Of a DNA stretch of 64,000 nt, positions 45,835-54,160 are shown in pieces (within the stretch, counting starts at the first letter, position 1; each line of letters starts with the position of its first letter). The notes under the pieces were generated by a model. That model searched no databases, was not told the DNA's origin, and saw nothing but the letters and a program-made list of their open reading frames with translations. The stretch is from Pararhizobium sp. IMCC21322. Lineage in GTDB: Bacteria > Pseudomonadota > Alphaproteobacteria > Rhizobiales > GCA-2746425. The stretch is taken from contig NZ_CP132335.1 of the NCBI RefSeq assembly GCF_030758295.1, positions 4,564,412 to 4,628,411 on the forward strand. Reading direction: 5' to 3'. The translations under genes and the position numbers were made by a program.

Positions 45835-47091
45835 ATGGAAACCCGAACCGTTGGCCCTTTGTTTAACCCTGTTCTGATAGCCGGATGCATTATCATTCTG
45901 GTGAGTTTTGCGGTACGAGCGTCTTTCGGGGTTTTCCAGATTCCAATTGCAGAAGACTTCAATTGGATGCGGTCGGAGTTTTCCTTCGCGATCGCGATTC
46001 AAAACCTGTTCTGGGGTATAGGGCAGCCAATTTTTGGCGCCTTTGCCGAGAAATTCGGGGATAGAAAAGCTATCGTCGCGGGTGCCGTTTTTTACTCTGC
46101 CGGATTGCTTTTGTCTTCATACGCGATCACGCCAGGCCAACACCAAATCCTGGAAATTTTGGTTGGCTTCGGAATTGCAGGGACTGGTTTTGGAGTAATC
46201 CTGGCGGTCGTTGGGCGCGCAGCGTCCGATGAAAATCGCTCGCTGGCTTTAGGAATCGCAACCGCAGCTGGTTCGGCTGGGCAGATTTTCGGTCCGCCAC
46301 TTGCTGAGGCCTTGCTACAACAAATGCCATGGTCGTCAGTTTTTGTCGTCTTCGCTTTCATCATTTTGTTATCGTTGCTTGCGCTTTTATATATGGGCGA
46401 GGTTCCTCTGCTCAAACCCCAACTGCGCGATGAAAGTCTGCGCAGGACGATAGGTCGAGCGATTAAAGACCCTACTTTTGCTATGATATTTGTAGGTTTC
46501 TTTTCTTGTGGGTATCAACTTGCATTCATCACAGCTCACTTTCCTGCATTCATTACAGAAATGTGCGGAGCCATATCACCTGGCAGTTTGATAAGTTCTA
46601 TAGGAATTACAACTACTTCAGCACTGGGCGCGTTGGCGATCGCCCTAATCGGCGTGTCGAATATCGGAGGAACAATTCTGGCGGGTTGGCTTGGTAACAA
46701 GGTTTCGAGAAAGTATCTTTTGGTTGGCATTTACATCGCACGAACTCTCGTCGCCGCAATGTTTATTTTGACTCCGATGACCCCTGAATCTGTGGTCTTG
46801 TTTTCCATTGTAATGGGCTCGCTATGGCTGGCAACAGTCCCTTTGACCTCCGGTCTTGTCGCCCAAATTTATGGACTGCGCTACATGGGGACGCTGTACG
46901 GATTGGTGTTCTTTTCACATCAGTTAGGCGGATTTCTGGGTGTTTGGCTGGGCGGTCGAATGTACGATATGTATGGCGACTATACCTTGGTTTGGTGGAT
47001 AGGAATCGGTGTGGGTGCCCTATCAGCTCTCATTCACATCCCGATTGACGAACGTCCAATTGATCAACGCTCAGATGTTGCTATCGCGTAG
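45835..47091 (+). CDS. MFS transporter (monocarboxylate/oxalate-formate type)
   Basis: 418 residues with twelve predicted membrane helices in two halves. The loop 2-3 motif A appears as FAEKFGDRKAIVAGA, and the second-half equivalent as AGWLGNKVSRKYLLVG. The N-terminal SFAVRASFGVFQIPIAEDF matches OFA/MCT-like transporters of small carboxylates. It is probably regulated by the upstream LysR. The substrate is unknown. Confidence 0.9.
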   Translation: METRTVGPLFNPVLIAGCIIILVSFAVRASFGVFQIPIAEDFNWMRSEFSFAIAIQNLFWGIGQPIFGAFAEKFGDRKAIVAGAVFYSAGLLLSSYAITPGQHQILEILVGFGIAGTGFGVILAVVGRAASDENRSLALGIATAAGSAGQIFGPPLAEALLQQMPWSSVFVVFAFIILLSLLALLYMGEVPLLKPQLRDESLRRTIGRAIKDPTFAMIFVGFFSCGYQLAFITAHFPAFITEMCGAISPGSLISSIGITTTSALGALAIALIGVSNIGGTILAGWLGNKVSRKYLLVGIYIARTLVAAMFILTPMTPESVVLFSIVMGSLWLATVPLTSGLVAQIYGLRYMGTLYGLVFFSHQLGGFLGVWLGGRMYDMYGDYTLVWWIGIGVGALSALIHIPIDERPIDQRSDVAIA

Positions 47092-47174
47092 AGGAGTGAG
47101 GTCACGAGCAATCGTCGGCATTAATTCCACATGCGTCTGAGAAAAATCTCAAACGTGCAAGCCGCAGACCCAAC
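47092..47174. other. Non-coding stretch before the IS remnants
   Basis: No gene is seen. A short ATC-rich stretch with GAGAAAAATCTC (small palindrome near 47138) may terminate the MFS transcript. The whole interval 47092-47750 holds only gene and IS remnants. Confidence 0.4.
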
Positions 47175-47420
47175 TTAACTGAAGATGTTTATAGAGAACG
47201 CCCGTGTCTTCCGTTTCCAGCGATCATACAGCGTCTTGGGTGGACCATACCAAGAGGGTGCGTCAGACCAGCGAACCCATTGCGATTGATGAAGATTATG
47301 CCACTCAGAAGACGCTCGACTGAGCATCCGGCGCATCTGCTCCGCCCCATCGGAGGCGTTTGCGCAGCAAACTGACATGAGATCGATAATAGTGCACCTC
47401 GGAGGAGAAACTTCGAACAT
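47175..47420 (-). pseudogene. Truncated IS5-family (IS427-like) transposase fragment
   Basis: An 81-codon frame whose second half, RWSDAPSWYGPPKTLYDRW, matches the conserved N-terminal region of IS5/IS427-group transposases. The catalytic DDE domain is absent, and the N-terminal part has no good similarity, so this is a broken copy. It shows earlier transposition in this accessory region. Confidence 0.7.
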
Positions 47421-47728
47421 CCTGTTTCAAACTTTGGAGGAATGGAGCACCTATCTCAACGCAGAGGAAGTTGATCTTTCAGAGCCATCCGCAGAGGCAC
47501 AGAAGAAGCCTGTTGAGAGCCGCGCCCAGCACTTGAAACTCTCATTATGAGGAAGGATGGCAAATTTCAGGGTGATAAGGCTGTTGGTGCGGTGTTTGCG
47601 GACGCTGTCAAGTCTCAGCGCAACAATCAGCGAAACCGCCTCGCGTAACCGACGAAGAAATGGCGACTTTAAAACATCTATCTGCTGGATTGAAGATAGC
47701 AAAATCTCGGCGTCAGCGTTTGTAAAAT
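47421..47728. other. Unassigned relic DNA between IS fragments
   Basis: Both strands hold short open frames. On the plus strand these are EEWSTYLNAEEVDLSEPSAE followed by a stop, and then an overlapping frame RKDGKFQGDKAVGAVFADAV. The minus strand holds an 83-codon frame (47451-47702). The plus-strand pieces look like a frameshifted coding sequence. I cannot identify it, and it does not continue the integrase gene on the other side of the IS6 element. Confidence 0.35.
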
Positions 47729-47750
47729 GGGGTCTGTTGCATTAACGTCC

Positions 47751-47864
47751 ATGAAACTGCAATCTGATCCCGCAATTGTTATCTATGCGGCGATCGCCAT
47801 CACTTCGGTTTTTGGGTTTCAGCGGCTATATCTCTCAAGATGGATCGCACCGGCTCCAACATGA
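47751..47864 (+). CDS. Possible 37-residue single-span membrane peptide
   Basis: The ATG lies four bases inside the solo IS6 terminal repeat, and the frame reads MKLQSDPAIVIYAAIAITSV, then 17 more residues. It has one hydrophobic segment. It ends 31 bases before the ferric-reductase-like gene. It may be a true small protein or the cut remnant of a longer one. Low confidence. Confidence 0.3.
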   Translation: MKLQSDPAIVIYAAIAITSVFGFQRLYLSRWIAPAPT

Positions 47865-47895
47865 GCAGCCGATTTCAATAACAATAGAGGTTGAG

Positions 47896-48591
47896 ATGAC
47901 GGCAGCAATTTTGAATACGAAAGCCTGGTGGGTCCGCCATCTGATTGTGATTGTCCTGGCTGTGATCGGAACGGCGCTGTTCCTGTACAGCCGCGCCGAA
48001 TGGTCGCCTATGCATCGCTGGAACCGGGCGGTCGGGGACATGTCGTTGGTGCTTGTCGCTCTGGCGATGGCGCTCGGCCCAATGTCGCGATTGTGGCGTA
48101 GCTTTGTTCGTTGGGTGCCCTATCGCCGCGAACTGGGGATCTATGCGGTCATGCTGGCGCTGGTCCATTTCACGATCATCCTGTTCGGCTGGGTCGAACT
48201 GGACCTGATGCGTCTTGTCGGATTTGAGTTTCATCCGAGTCTGCAGCGGTACGTCATGGTGCAGCACGGCTTCGGGCTGGCCAACCTGGTGGGCGTGCTT
48301 GCGTTGCTTTACGGAGCAATCCTGGCGGCAACATCGAATGATCGCAGCCTTCGCTGGCTTGGCAGTTCGGTCTGGAAATTCGTCCAGCAGGGGACTTATG
48401 TTTTATGGTGGCTGTCGGTCATTCATACTGGCTACTTCCTGTTCATGCATTTCCTCGATTTCCACCGACAAACGCCTGAGCCGAACTGGTTCCAGTGGCC
48501 TTTTGTCGGGCTGGTCACAATCGTGCTAGTGCTTCAGATCGCGGCGTCTTTGACGACCTGGCGCAATGGACGCAATCGTGCCATGGCGTAA
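47896..48591 (+). CDS. Ferric reductase-like transmembrane (cytochrome b-type) protein
   Basis: 231 residues with about six membrane helices. Histidines in helices (MLALVHFTIILFG, MVQHGFGLANL, SVIHTGYFLFMHFL) are placed like heme ligands of the ferric reductase-like/MsrQ (YedZ) superfamily. No MsrP partner and no cytoplasmic flavin/NAD domain are present. It is preceded by GAGG at the proper distance from ATG 47896; an earlier in-frame start (47776) would add an unlikely hydrophilic tail. It lies between IS6 terminal repeats and was probably moved with the IS. Confidence 0.8.
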   Translation: MTAAILNTKAWWVRHLIVIVLAVIGTALFLYSRAEWSPMHRWNRAVGDMSLVLVALAMALGPMSRLWRSFVRWVPYRRELGIYAVMLALVHFTIILFGWVELDLMRLVGFEFHPSLQRYVMVQHGFGLANLVGVLALLYGAILAATSNDRSLRWLGSSVWKFVQQGTYVLWWLSVIHTGYFLFMHFLDFHRQTPEPNWFQWPFVGLVTIVLVLQIAASLTTWRNGRNRAMA

Positions 48592-48602
48592 CCGTTTTAG
48601 AT

Positions 48603-49428
48603 GGGTCTGTTGCATTAACTCGGTTGAGACGGAACTTTGCCGGTTTTCCTGACTTGGTCAGAAGGTTTGAGCGAAGAGCCGCTCAATGAAACAGATTTCG
48701 CCTGCGACACCAGGAGCCTTGTTGCGAACATGGCCATTCTTAACGCTGCGAAAGATCTCGATACCTTTCAACGCATCTTTGGCGGCGCTCAGTGATTTGA
48801 ACCCGCGCATTGGCGTAATTAGCTTTTTCAATGCGGCATGATCTGATTCAATGCGATTATTCTTCCACTTCCGATCAATGTGCACGATTTCCTCACCTGG
48901 GAACGACCATTCATTCATCTTTGAGACTACCTTGGCGTAGCTGTGAGCCTTGTCCGAAATCATCGTCATCGGTTGATAAAACCGGGCATTTTCTCGCGCT
49001 TGACGGAAGAAAGCCCGTGCTGCTTTCGCATCTCGCTTCGCGGTCAGCCGAAAGTCGATTAACTGGCCGTTTTGATCGACAGCGCGCCAGCGATATCGCC
49101 ATCTACCGCCGACACGAACGTATGTTTCATCAACATGCCACGCGAGGCCGCGACAAGTCCTATGATGGAATGATCGTTTGGATATCTCCGGGCCGAATTT
49201 GCGGACCCAGCGGTATATGGTTGCCGCATCCACACTAACTCCCCGTTCTTCAAGCAGATCTCGGACATCGCGGTATGAAAGTGCAAAGCGACAGTACCAG
49301 CGTACGGCTGTCAGAATGACATCGCGGGAAAACCGGTGCCGTTTGAAAGGTTCGTGCGTTTCATATTCATGCTCCAGATCACAAAACGCAAATATCAGTC
49401 AGTTTTATCAGTTAATGCAACAGACCCC
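48603..49428 (-). mobile_element. IS6-family insertion sequence, about 826 bp
   Basis: Imperfect terminal inverted repeats: GGGTCTGTTGCATTAAC at the left and GGGGTCTGTTGCATTAAC (reverse strand) at the right. A single transposase gene fills the element on the minus strand. The size is normal for IS6/IS26 relatives. Its right end truncates the integrase gene. Confidence 0.85.
48658..49233 (-). CDS. IS6-family transposase, start codon uncertain
   Basis: DDE transposase. The Asp of WHVDETYVRVGGRW, the Asp of MISDKAHSYAK and the Glu of NNRIESDHAALKK form the triad. Coding similarity continues upstream in frame for about 50 codons to near 49380 (EPFKRHRFSRDVILTAVRWY...), which is the normal zinc-finger/HTH N-terminus. 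No ATG, GTG or TTG exists in that frame before GTG 49233. An ATG with a ribosome site sits in another frame near 49344. A small indel may have inactivated the gene, or it uses a CTG start. Confidence 0.85.
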   Translation of the reverse strand: MDAATIYRWVRKFGPEISKRSFHHRTCRGLAWHVDETYVRVGGRWRYRWRAVDQNGQLIDFRLTAKRDAKAARAFFRQARENARFYQPMTMISDKAHSYAKVVSKMNEWSFPGEEIVHIDRKWKNNRIESDHAALKKLITPMRGFKSLSAAKDALKGIEIFRSVKNGHVRNKAPGVAGEICFIERLFAQTF

Positions 49429-50174
49429 GCAAAAGACATATTTCTAAATGGGTTAAGCCGGACTTCTTCGCCTATGTATTTAAAATACTCGGTGAATAAT
49501 TTGCGCATGTTGCCTAAATCACGGTTGGCGGACGATGCAGAAAATCCCTTCAATTGATCCTTCGTAGAAACCCTATCAAGCCACCACTTATAAAACTTTC
49601 GGGCGTCTTCCCGGCTTATGTCCTCAAGCGGAATGTCACCCACAACTTTGTTGAAATTGTTGACCGCCCGCTGTTTCACCTTTTTCCAAGACGCACTTTG
49701 CGATTGTGATTTGCCGGTCAATTCACTGGCGGCAATTTCATCGACGTATATATCAAAGGCTTCAGTCAGTTTCAGCTTCGGACGAGAGACCCTCCCCAAC
49801 AGCGCCTCTGTGGTTGGAACATCTTGCTCGCTTTTGATGGTCTCAATACGGTCGAGTAACTCACCCACGCTGGCTGTACGGGCAAGCTCTCCCGCCGGAG
49901 CGTAAGTGAAACCCAGCAGGCTGGCGCGTTCCAAAGCTGCCTGGTACCGCTGCAACGCGGACACCCCACTCTTGCCCGTAACGAGGGCAGACCAAAAAAG
50001 CTCGTCGGCGCGCTCCAATTCATCACGCTTGTCTCGTGCAATAGCGATGTTGTCAGTATTGAGCGCGAACCGAATGACACCTCGCGAATCCACGTGTGCG
50101 AGTTTCCGCGGCACGCGGCGTGCGTAGTAGTATCGAAAATTTCGTTGCTTGAGGTGTCGATCACGGTCGCGCAT
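49395..50174 (-). pseudogene. Tyrosine integrase truncated by the IS6 element
   Basis: 259 codons. The N-terminus MRDRDRHLKQRNFRYYYARRVP is the DUF6538-type start of many alphaproteobacterial phage-like integrases. The middle (about 140-250) is the SAM-like core-binding domain. The catalytic domain with the R-H-R-Y residues is missing, because the frame runs into the IS at 49428 and its last about 11 codons are IS sequence. It starts about 115 bp from the 3' end of tRNA-Leu, as for an element integrated there. Confidence 0.85.
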
Positions 50175-50290
50175 GAGCCATCCGAATTCAAATTGTAGCT
50201 CAATTCAACGCGACTTGGGTGCACCAAACCATCGCCATCCCATATAACGCAATTAAATCAATGATGCAGGGGGAATAAAAATTCTAATGA

Positions 50291-50335
50291 TGGTGCGGTC
50301 GAGAAGACTCGAACTTCCACGGGTTTTACCCCACA
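50291..50335. other. Probable attachment site of the truncated integrase element
   Basis: The 3' part of tRNA-Leu lies next to the integrase start, the usual geometry for tRNA-directed tyrosine integrases. I found no second copy of this tRNA end in the window to the left, so the far attachment site is lost or not detected. Inference. Confidence 0.4.
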
Positions 50336-50379
50336 GCGACCTCAACGCTGCGCGTCTACCAATTCCGCCACGACCGCAC
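50291..50379 (-). tRNA. tRNA-Leu (anticodon GAG)
   Basis: 89 nt including an encoded CCA. The acceptor stem GTGCGGT/ACCGCAC, D-arm TGGCGGAATTGGTAGACGC, anticodon stem CAGCG/CGCTG around the loop TTGAGGT (anticodon GAG), a long variable arm and the T-arm GTTCGAGTC are all present. It reads CUU/CUC codons. Its 3' end faces the truncated integrase, making it the probable attachment site. Confidence 0.95.
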
Positions 50380-50471
50380 TGTACACGAAACCGGGCACCA
50401 AGTGTGCCCTGCAACCGCTCATCTATCAAACCTTTGACCGGTTCACAAGAGGCTTGTTCGTCCTGACTGAT

Positions 50472-50729
50472 TTATGCAGCTTCCGCCGGGCTTTCTTTAT
50501 GAGAGCGACCATGAACATGCTTGATTTCAATGGCAACCTTATCGCCTTGCAGAACCACCTGCACATCGGCAACCGGCATCCCGTTGGCAAACAGGACCAG
50601 GTCCTGGTCCGCATCGGTGTTCAGCGCAATGACGGCACCGCGGCCCATCCGCAACAATTGATGGACCGGCATATGAGTGTGGCCAAGGCCAACGGCAAGG
50701 TCTACATCAATGACGTCGAGGGTCGCCAT
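50472..50729 (-). CDS. Orphan FliN/SpoA-domain protein
   Basis: 85 residues. VDVDLAVGLGHTHMPVHQLL and GRGAVIALNTDADQDLVLFA are the two halves of the SpoA fold seen in FliN, FliM and HrcQ C-terminal domains, followed by NGMPVADVQVVLQGDKVAIEI. It starts at ATG 50729 after a GGAG. No flagellar genes surround it. It lies between tRNA-Leu and lipB and is divergent from lipB. It may be a detached flagellar switch component or have another role. Confidence 0.8.
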   Translation of the reverse strand: MATLDVIDVDLAVGLGHTHMPVHQLLRMGRGAVIALNTDADQDLVLFANGMPVADVQVVLQGDKVAIEIKHVHGRSHKESPAEAA

Positions 50730-50819
50730 AAGAGGGCTCCATCTGATAAGGACTTATCGGCCAAGACCGATTGCAAAGCAGTATGCTCATACCTGTTTTG
50801 CGGAATTTAAGGTAAACAA

Positions 50820-51539
50820 ATGATTAACGAACGGGCAGAGATCGCACTGGACTTGAAACGAATTGCGCAGCAACCCCCAATTTCAGGGGTTGAGCACGTT
50901 GAATGGGCCATCAGCAATCATCCGGTCCCTTATGAAGAAGCGCTGCAACGCATGGAATCACGTGCTGCAGACATCGCTTCCCATCAAACACCGGAACTGG
51001 TCTGGCTGCTTGAGCATCCGCCCCTTTACACCGCAGGCACAAGCGCGCAGTCGGAAGATCTGCTGCTGCCCGATCGCTTCCCGGTTTTTCAAACCGGACG
51101 CGGCGGACAATACACTTATCACGGGCCTGGGCAGCGCATCGCCTATGTCATGCTCGACCTGGGAAGCCGCACGCAGGATGTGCGCCGCTTTGTGGCCGTT
51201 CTGGAACAATGGGTCATCAACACGCTCGGCACGTTTGGCATTACCGGTGAGCGCCGGGAAGACCGGGTCGGGGTCTGGGTTCGGCGACCGGAAAAATCAC
51301 CTTTGCCCGATGGCACTATGCGGGAAGACAAGATTGCCGCCATTGGCATTCGCCTGCGTAAATGGGTCAGCTTTCACGGTATCAGCATTAATGTGGAGCC
51401 GGACCTGACGCATTTCGATGGTATTGTGCCCTGCGGCGTAGCAGGGCATGGCGTCACCAGCCTTTTTGATCTGGGCGTGACGGCAACCATGGAAGATGTC
51501 GATGTCGCGCTACAGCAGGAATTCAAGCGTCTGTTCTAA
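50820..51539 (+). CDS. lipB: Octanoyltransferase (lipoate biosynthesis)
   Basis: 239 residues. Transfers octanoyl from acyl carrier protein to lipoyl domains of 2-oxoacid dehydrogenases. Conserved motifs are [13 protein letters not shown] (about 103-115), the catalytic Lys in [17 protein letters not shown] and the Cys in IVPCGV. The short N-terminal extension is usual in alphaproteobacteria. It converges with the carboxylase gene with only six bases between stops. Confidence 0.95.
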   Translation: MINERAEIALDLKRIAQQPPISGVEHVEWAISNHPVPYEEALQRMESRAADIASHQTPELVWLLEHPPLYTAGTSAQSEDLLLPDRFPVFQTGRGGQYTYHGPGQRIAYVMLDLGSRTQDVRRFVAVLEQWVINTLGTFGITGERREDRVGVWVRRPEKSPLPDGTMREDKIAAIGIRLRKWVSFHGISINVEPDLTHFDGIVPCGVAGHGVTSLFDLGVTATMEDVDVALQQEFKRLF

Positions 51540-51545
51540 GCCGGC

Positions 51546-53564
51546 TCAGCTTTCAAATTCCATGATAATGGCATCCACAGCCAGACTGTCCCCGGCAACG
51601 GCATGAATGGCTGACACGGTTGCATCGCGTTCAGCACGCAACACATTTTCCATTTTCATGGCTTCAACAACGGCCAGGGTCTCCCCGGCTTTGACCGGTT
51701 GGCCCACTTCCACCGAAACAGACACCACCAAGCCCGGCATGGGACACAACAGCAGATTGGATGTATCCGGTGCTTCCTTGACAGGCATCAGTGCATTCAG
51801 CCGCGCCTGCGCGGCGGGCAAAACCCGCGCAGTGGAACCAATTCCGCGCCAGTTGAGAGCCATACCACCTGGCGCATTGGCAATCTGCACCAGCAACGGT
51901 TCATCATTCACCATCCCGCGCCACAACGCAGCTCCGGCACGCCAGGACGCTGTAATCTGATAGGGTTCAGAGCTGTCGGAAAACACCAGTTGAAGCGACG
52001 ATGTCTCGCCCGCAACAAATCGCGTCACATCCATCTGGAAAGCGTAGTCCCCAAGCGCAACAGACCAGCCTTTGGGCACAGCGCCTGTATGGGGTCGAAG
52101 GCGGCCTGTCATGTGATCCAACCGGTCCTTGCGCACCAGCTCCAGTGACAGCGCGGCGCAAGCAAGTTTGCGCGCCGTCTCTTCAGACAAATCCGCGCCT
52201 TCAAAGCCTTCTGGATATTCCTCGGCAATAAAGCCCGTAGACAGCTCTGCTGCTTGCCAACGCGGATGATCAAAGAGAGCCGCCAGAAACGGAATATTGT
52301 GGCCAATTCCTTCAACGACAAATGCGTCAAGCGCACCAGCCATGGCTTGATTGGCCAGGTCACGCGTGGCCCCATGACTGCACAATTTGGCAATCATCGG
52401 ATCGTAAAACATGGAAATCTCGCTGCCTTCAACCACCCCGGTATCCACGCGAATAGTGGAAACCCCGTCGAATGTCTCGGCTGGCGGCTGAAAACGCACC
52501 AGACGGCCAATCGAGGGTAGAAAATTGCGATAGGGGTCTTCCGCGTAAATGCGGCTTTCCATCGCCCAGCCATTGATGCCGATATCGCTCTGCTGCAAGG
52601 ACAATGTCTCGCCAGCGGCCACACGGATCATCTGCTCGACCAGATCGACATCCGTGATCAGCTCAGTCACAGGGTGCTCCACCTGCAGCCGAGTGTTCAT
52701 TTCAAGAAAGTAAAAACTTTTATCCTGCCCGACAACGAATTCCACAGTGCCCGCTGTGTCATAGCCAACAGCGTGCGCCAGCGCACAAGCCTCCTCGCCC
52801 ATCCGTGCTCTGGTCTCCGGGTCCAGCAGAGGCGACGGCGCCTCCTCAATCACTTTCTGATTGCGGCGTTGAATCGAGCATTCACGCTCGTTCAGATGGA
52901 TGACATTGCCGTGCTTGTCACCCAGCACCTGAATTTCGATATGGCGTGGGTTCTCAATGAATTTTTCTATGAAGATGCGGTCATCCCCAAAGGACGATGC
53001 CGCCTCGGAGCGGGCCCGCTCAAAGCCCTCCAACGCTTCATCATGGTTCCAGGCAATCCGCATGCCTTTACCGCCACCACCTGCGGAGGCTTTGATCATC
53101 ACCGGAAATCCGATTTGGGCGGAAATGCGCGCAGCGTGTTCTGCATCCCTGATCGTATCAGGCGCGCCCGGCACGGTCGAAATACCAGCCTCGGCGGCAA
53201 CAATTTTGGACCGGATCTTGTCACCCATATCTTCAATGGCCCTGCGGTTTGGGCCAATAAAGACAATGCCGGCTTCGTCAAGCGCCTCTGCAAAGGCTGC
53301 ATTTTCTGACAGGAACCCATAGCCCGGATGCACAGCTTCCGCACCGGTCTGGCGACAGGCCTCTATGATCCGATCAATCCGAAGATAGGATTCAGCGGCA
53401 GGCGGCGGGCCGATATGGACAGCTTCGTCTGCCATCTGCACATGCAGCGCATTCCGGTCCGCATCAGAATAGACAGCCACAGTTGCAATGCCCATGTGTT
53501 GGGCCGTGCGCATGACGCGACAGGCAATTTCACCACGATTGGCAATCAGGATTTTCTTAAACAT
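51546..53564 (-). CDS. pccA: Propionyl-CoA carboxylase alpha subunit (biotin carboxylase and carrier)
   Basis: 672 residues. The biotin carboxylase part (about 1-450) has KILIANRGEIACRV, the ATP-grasp Gly-rich loop KASAGGGGKGMRI and EMNTRLQVEHPVTE. A PccA-type BT domain follows, then a C-terminal biotinyl domain with the biotin Lys in EAMKMEN (K637). The GWAMESRIYAEDPYRNFLPS stretch favours propionyl-CoA over methylcrotonyl-CoA carboxylase. The beta subunit gene is not adjacent. Confidence 0.88.
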   Translation of the reverse strand: MFKKILIANRGEIACRVMRTAQHMGIATVAVYSDADRNALHVQMADEAVHIGPPPAAESYLRIDRIIEACRQTGAEAVHPGYGFLSENAAFAEALDEAGIVFIGPNRRAIEDMGDKIRSKIVAAEAGISTVPGAPDTIRDAEHAARISAQIGFPVMIKASAGGGGKGMRIAWNHDEALEGFERARSEAASSFGDDRIFIEKFIENPRHIEIQVLGDKHGNVIHLNERECSIQRRNQKVIEEAPSPLLDPETRARMGEEACALAHAVGYDTAGTVEFVVGQDKSFYFLEMNTRLQVEHPVTELITDVDLVEQMIRVAAGETLSLQQSDIGINGWAMESRIYAEDPYRNFLPSIGRLVRFQPPAETFDGVSTIRVDTGVVEGSEISMFYDPMIAKLCSHGATRDLANQAMAGALDAFVVEGIGHNIPFLAALFDHPRWQAAELSTGFIAEEYPEGFEGADLSEETARKLACAALSLELVRKDRLDHMTGRLRPHTGAVPKGWSVALGDYAFQMDVTRFVAGETSSLQLVFSDSSEPYQITASWRAGAALWRGMVNDEPLLVQIANAPGGMALNWRGIGSTARVLPAAQARLNALMPVKEAPDTSNLLLCPMPGLVVSVSVEVGQPVKAGETLAVVEAMKMENVLRAERDATVSAIHAVAGDSLAVDAIIMEFES

Positions 53565-53670
53565 GGGCGCAATACTGCTGGGCTGCTGGGTTTTTGTTCA
53601 GTACAGAGTAAATGCCCAAAGGTTGGCGAGCAAGCGCCAGCCTATTGAACTTTCGATTGGGTCACTTCGT

Positions 53671-54150
53671 CTAAGAATTACTGGCGGCGACAGGGACAAC
53701 AATCAATGTTGCACTGTCTGTCTGGCTGATCTCAATCTGCGTTCCGGCTGTCAGGTTTGGCCCCCGGACACGCCACAGCGTATCGCCAATGCGCACACGC
53801 CCTTCCCCACCCACAATTGGTTCAGTCAGCGTAAACTGTCGTCCAATCAGCGCCTGACCGCGTTCATTCAAATGGGGTCGATCGGATGTCGTTTGCTCGG
53901 CAGAAAACAGTCTGCGGCCCACCAGCAGAAAAACAAGTGCAAGCGCCGCAAAACCAATCCAGGCCACCTGCCATGACAAATCAACAACCAAGGACGCAAT
54001 GCCGACCACCAGCGCAGCCAGACCAAGCCAGATCAGAAAACTGCCCGGCATGGCCAATTCCAGCGCCAGCAAAACAATGCCGCCAATCAACCAAGCCCAG
54101 GGCCCAAGGTCTGAAGCCAGTTGCACGATGTAGGAGCCATTATTTTCCAT
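53671..54150 (-). CDS. NfeD family membrane protein
   Basis: 159 residues from ATG 54150. Three hydrophobic segments near 15-35, 38-52 and 55-75, and a C-terminal OB-fold (GQALIGRQFTLTEPIVGGEG, VRIGDTLWRVRGP). It follows the SPFH gene with a 10-bp gap. NfeD-SPFH pairs form membrane microdomain complexes linked to protein quality control. Confidence 0.88.
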   Translation of the reverse strand: MENNGSYIVQLASDLGPWAWLIGGIVLLALELAMPGSFLIWLGLAALVVGIASLVVDLSWQVAWIGFAALALVFLLVGRRLFSAEQTTSDRPHLNERGQALIGRQFTLTEPIVGGEGRVRIGDTLWRVRGPNLTAGTQIEISQTDSATLIVVPVAASNS

Positions 54151-54160
54151 CAGCGCAGTC

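Larger units (their letters stand above)
47729..49428. mobile_element. IS6-family structure with passenger gene, outer 18-bp terminal repeats
   Basis: GGGGTCTGTTGCATTAAC at 47729-47746 and its exact inverse at 49411-49428 bound a 1.7-kb unit. A third copy, in direct orientation and matching 17 of 18 bases, lies at 48603-48619. The unit therefore consists of a complete IS6-type insertion sequence (48603-49428) preceded by a ferric-reductase-like gene and a solo terminal repeat. No 8-bp target duplication is visible at the outer edges (flanks TGTAAAAT and GCAAAAGA). Confidence 0.7.

Noticed and set aside
44456-50290. Second attachment site copying the tRNA-Leu 3' end
   Set aside because: By eye no match to the tRNA 3' sequence was found to the left, so no att pair is claimed.
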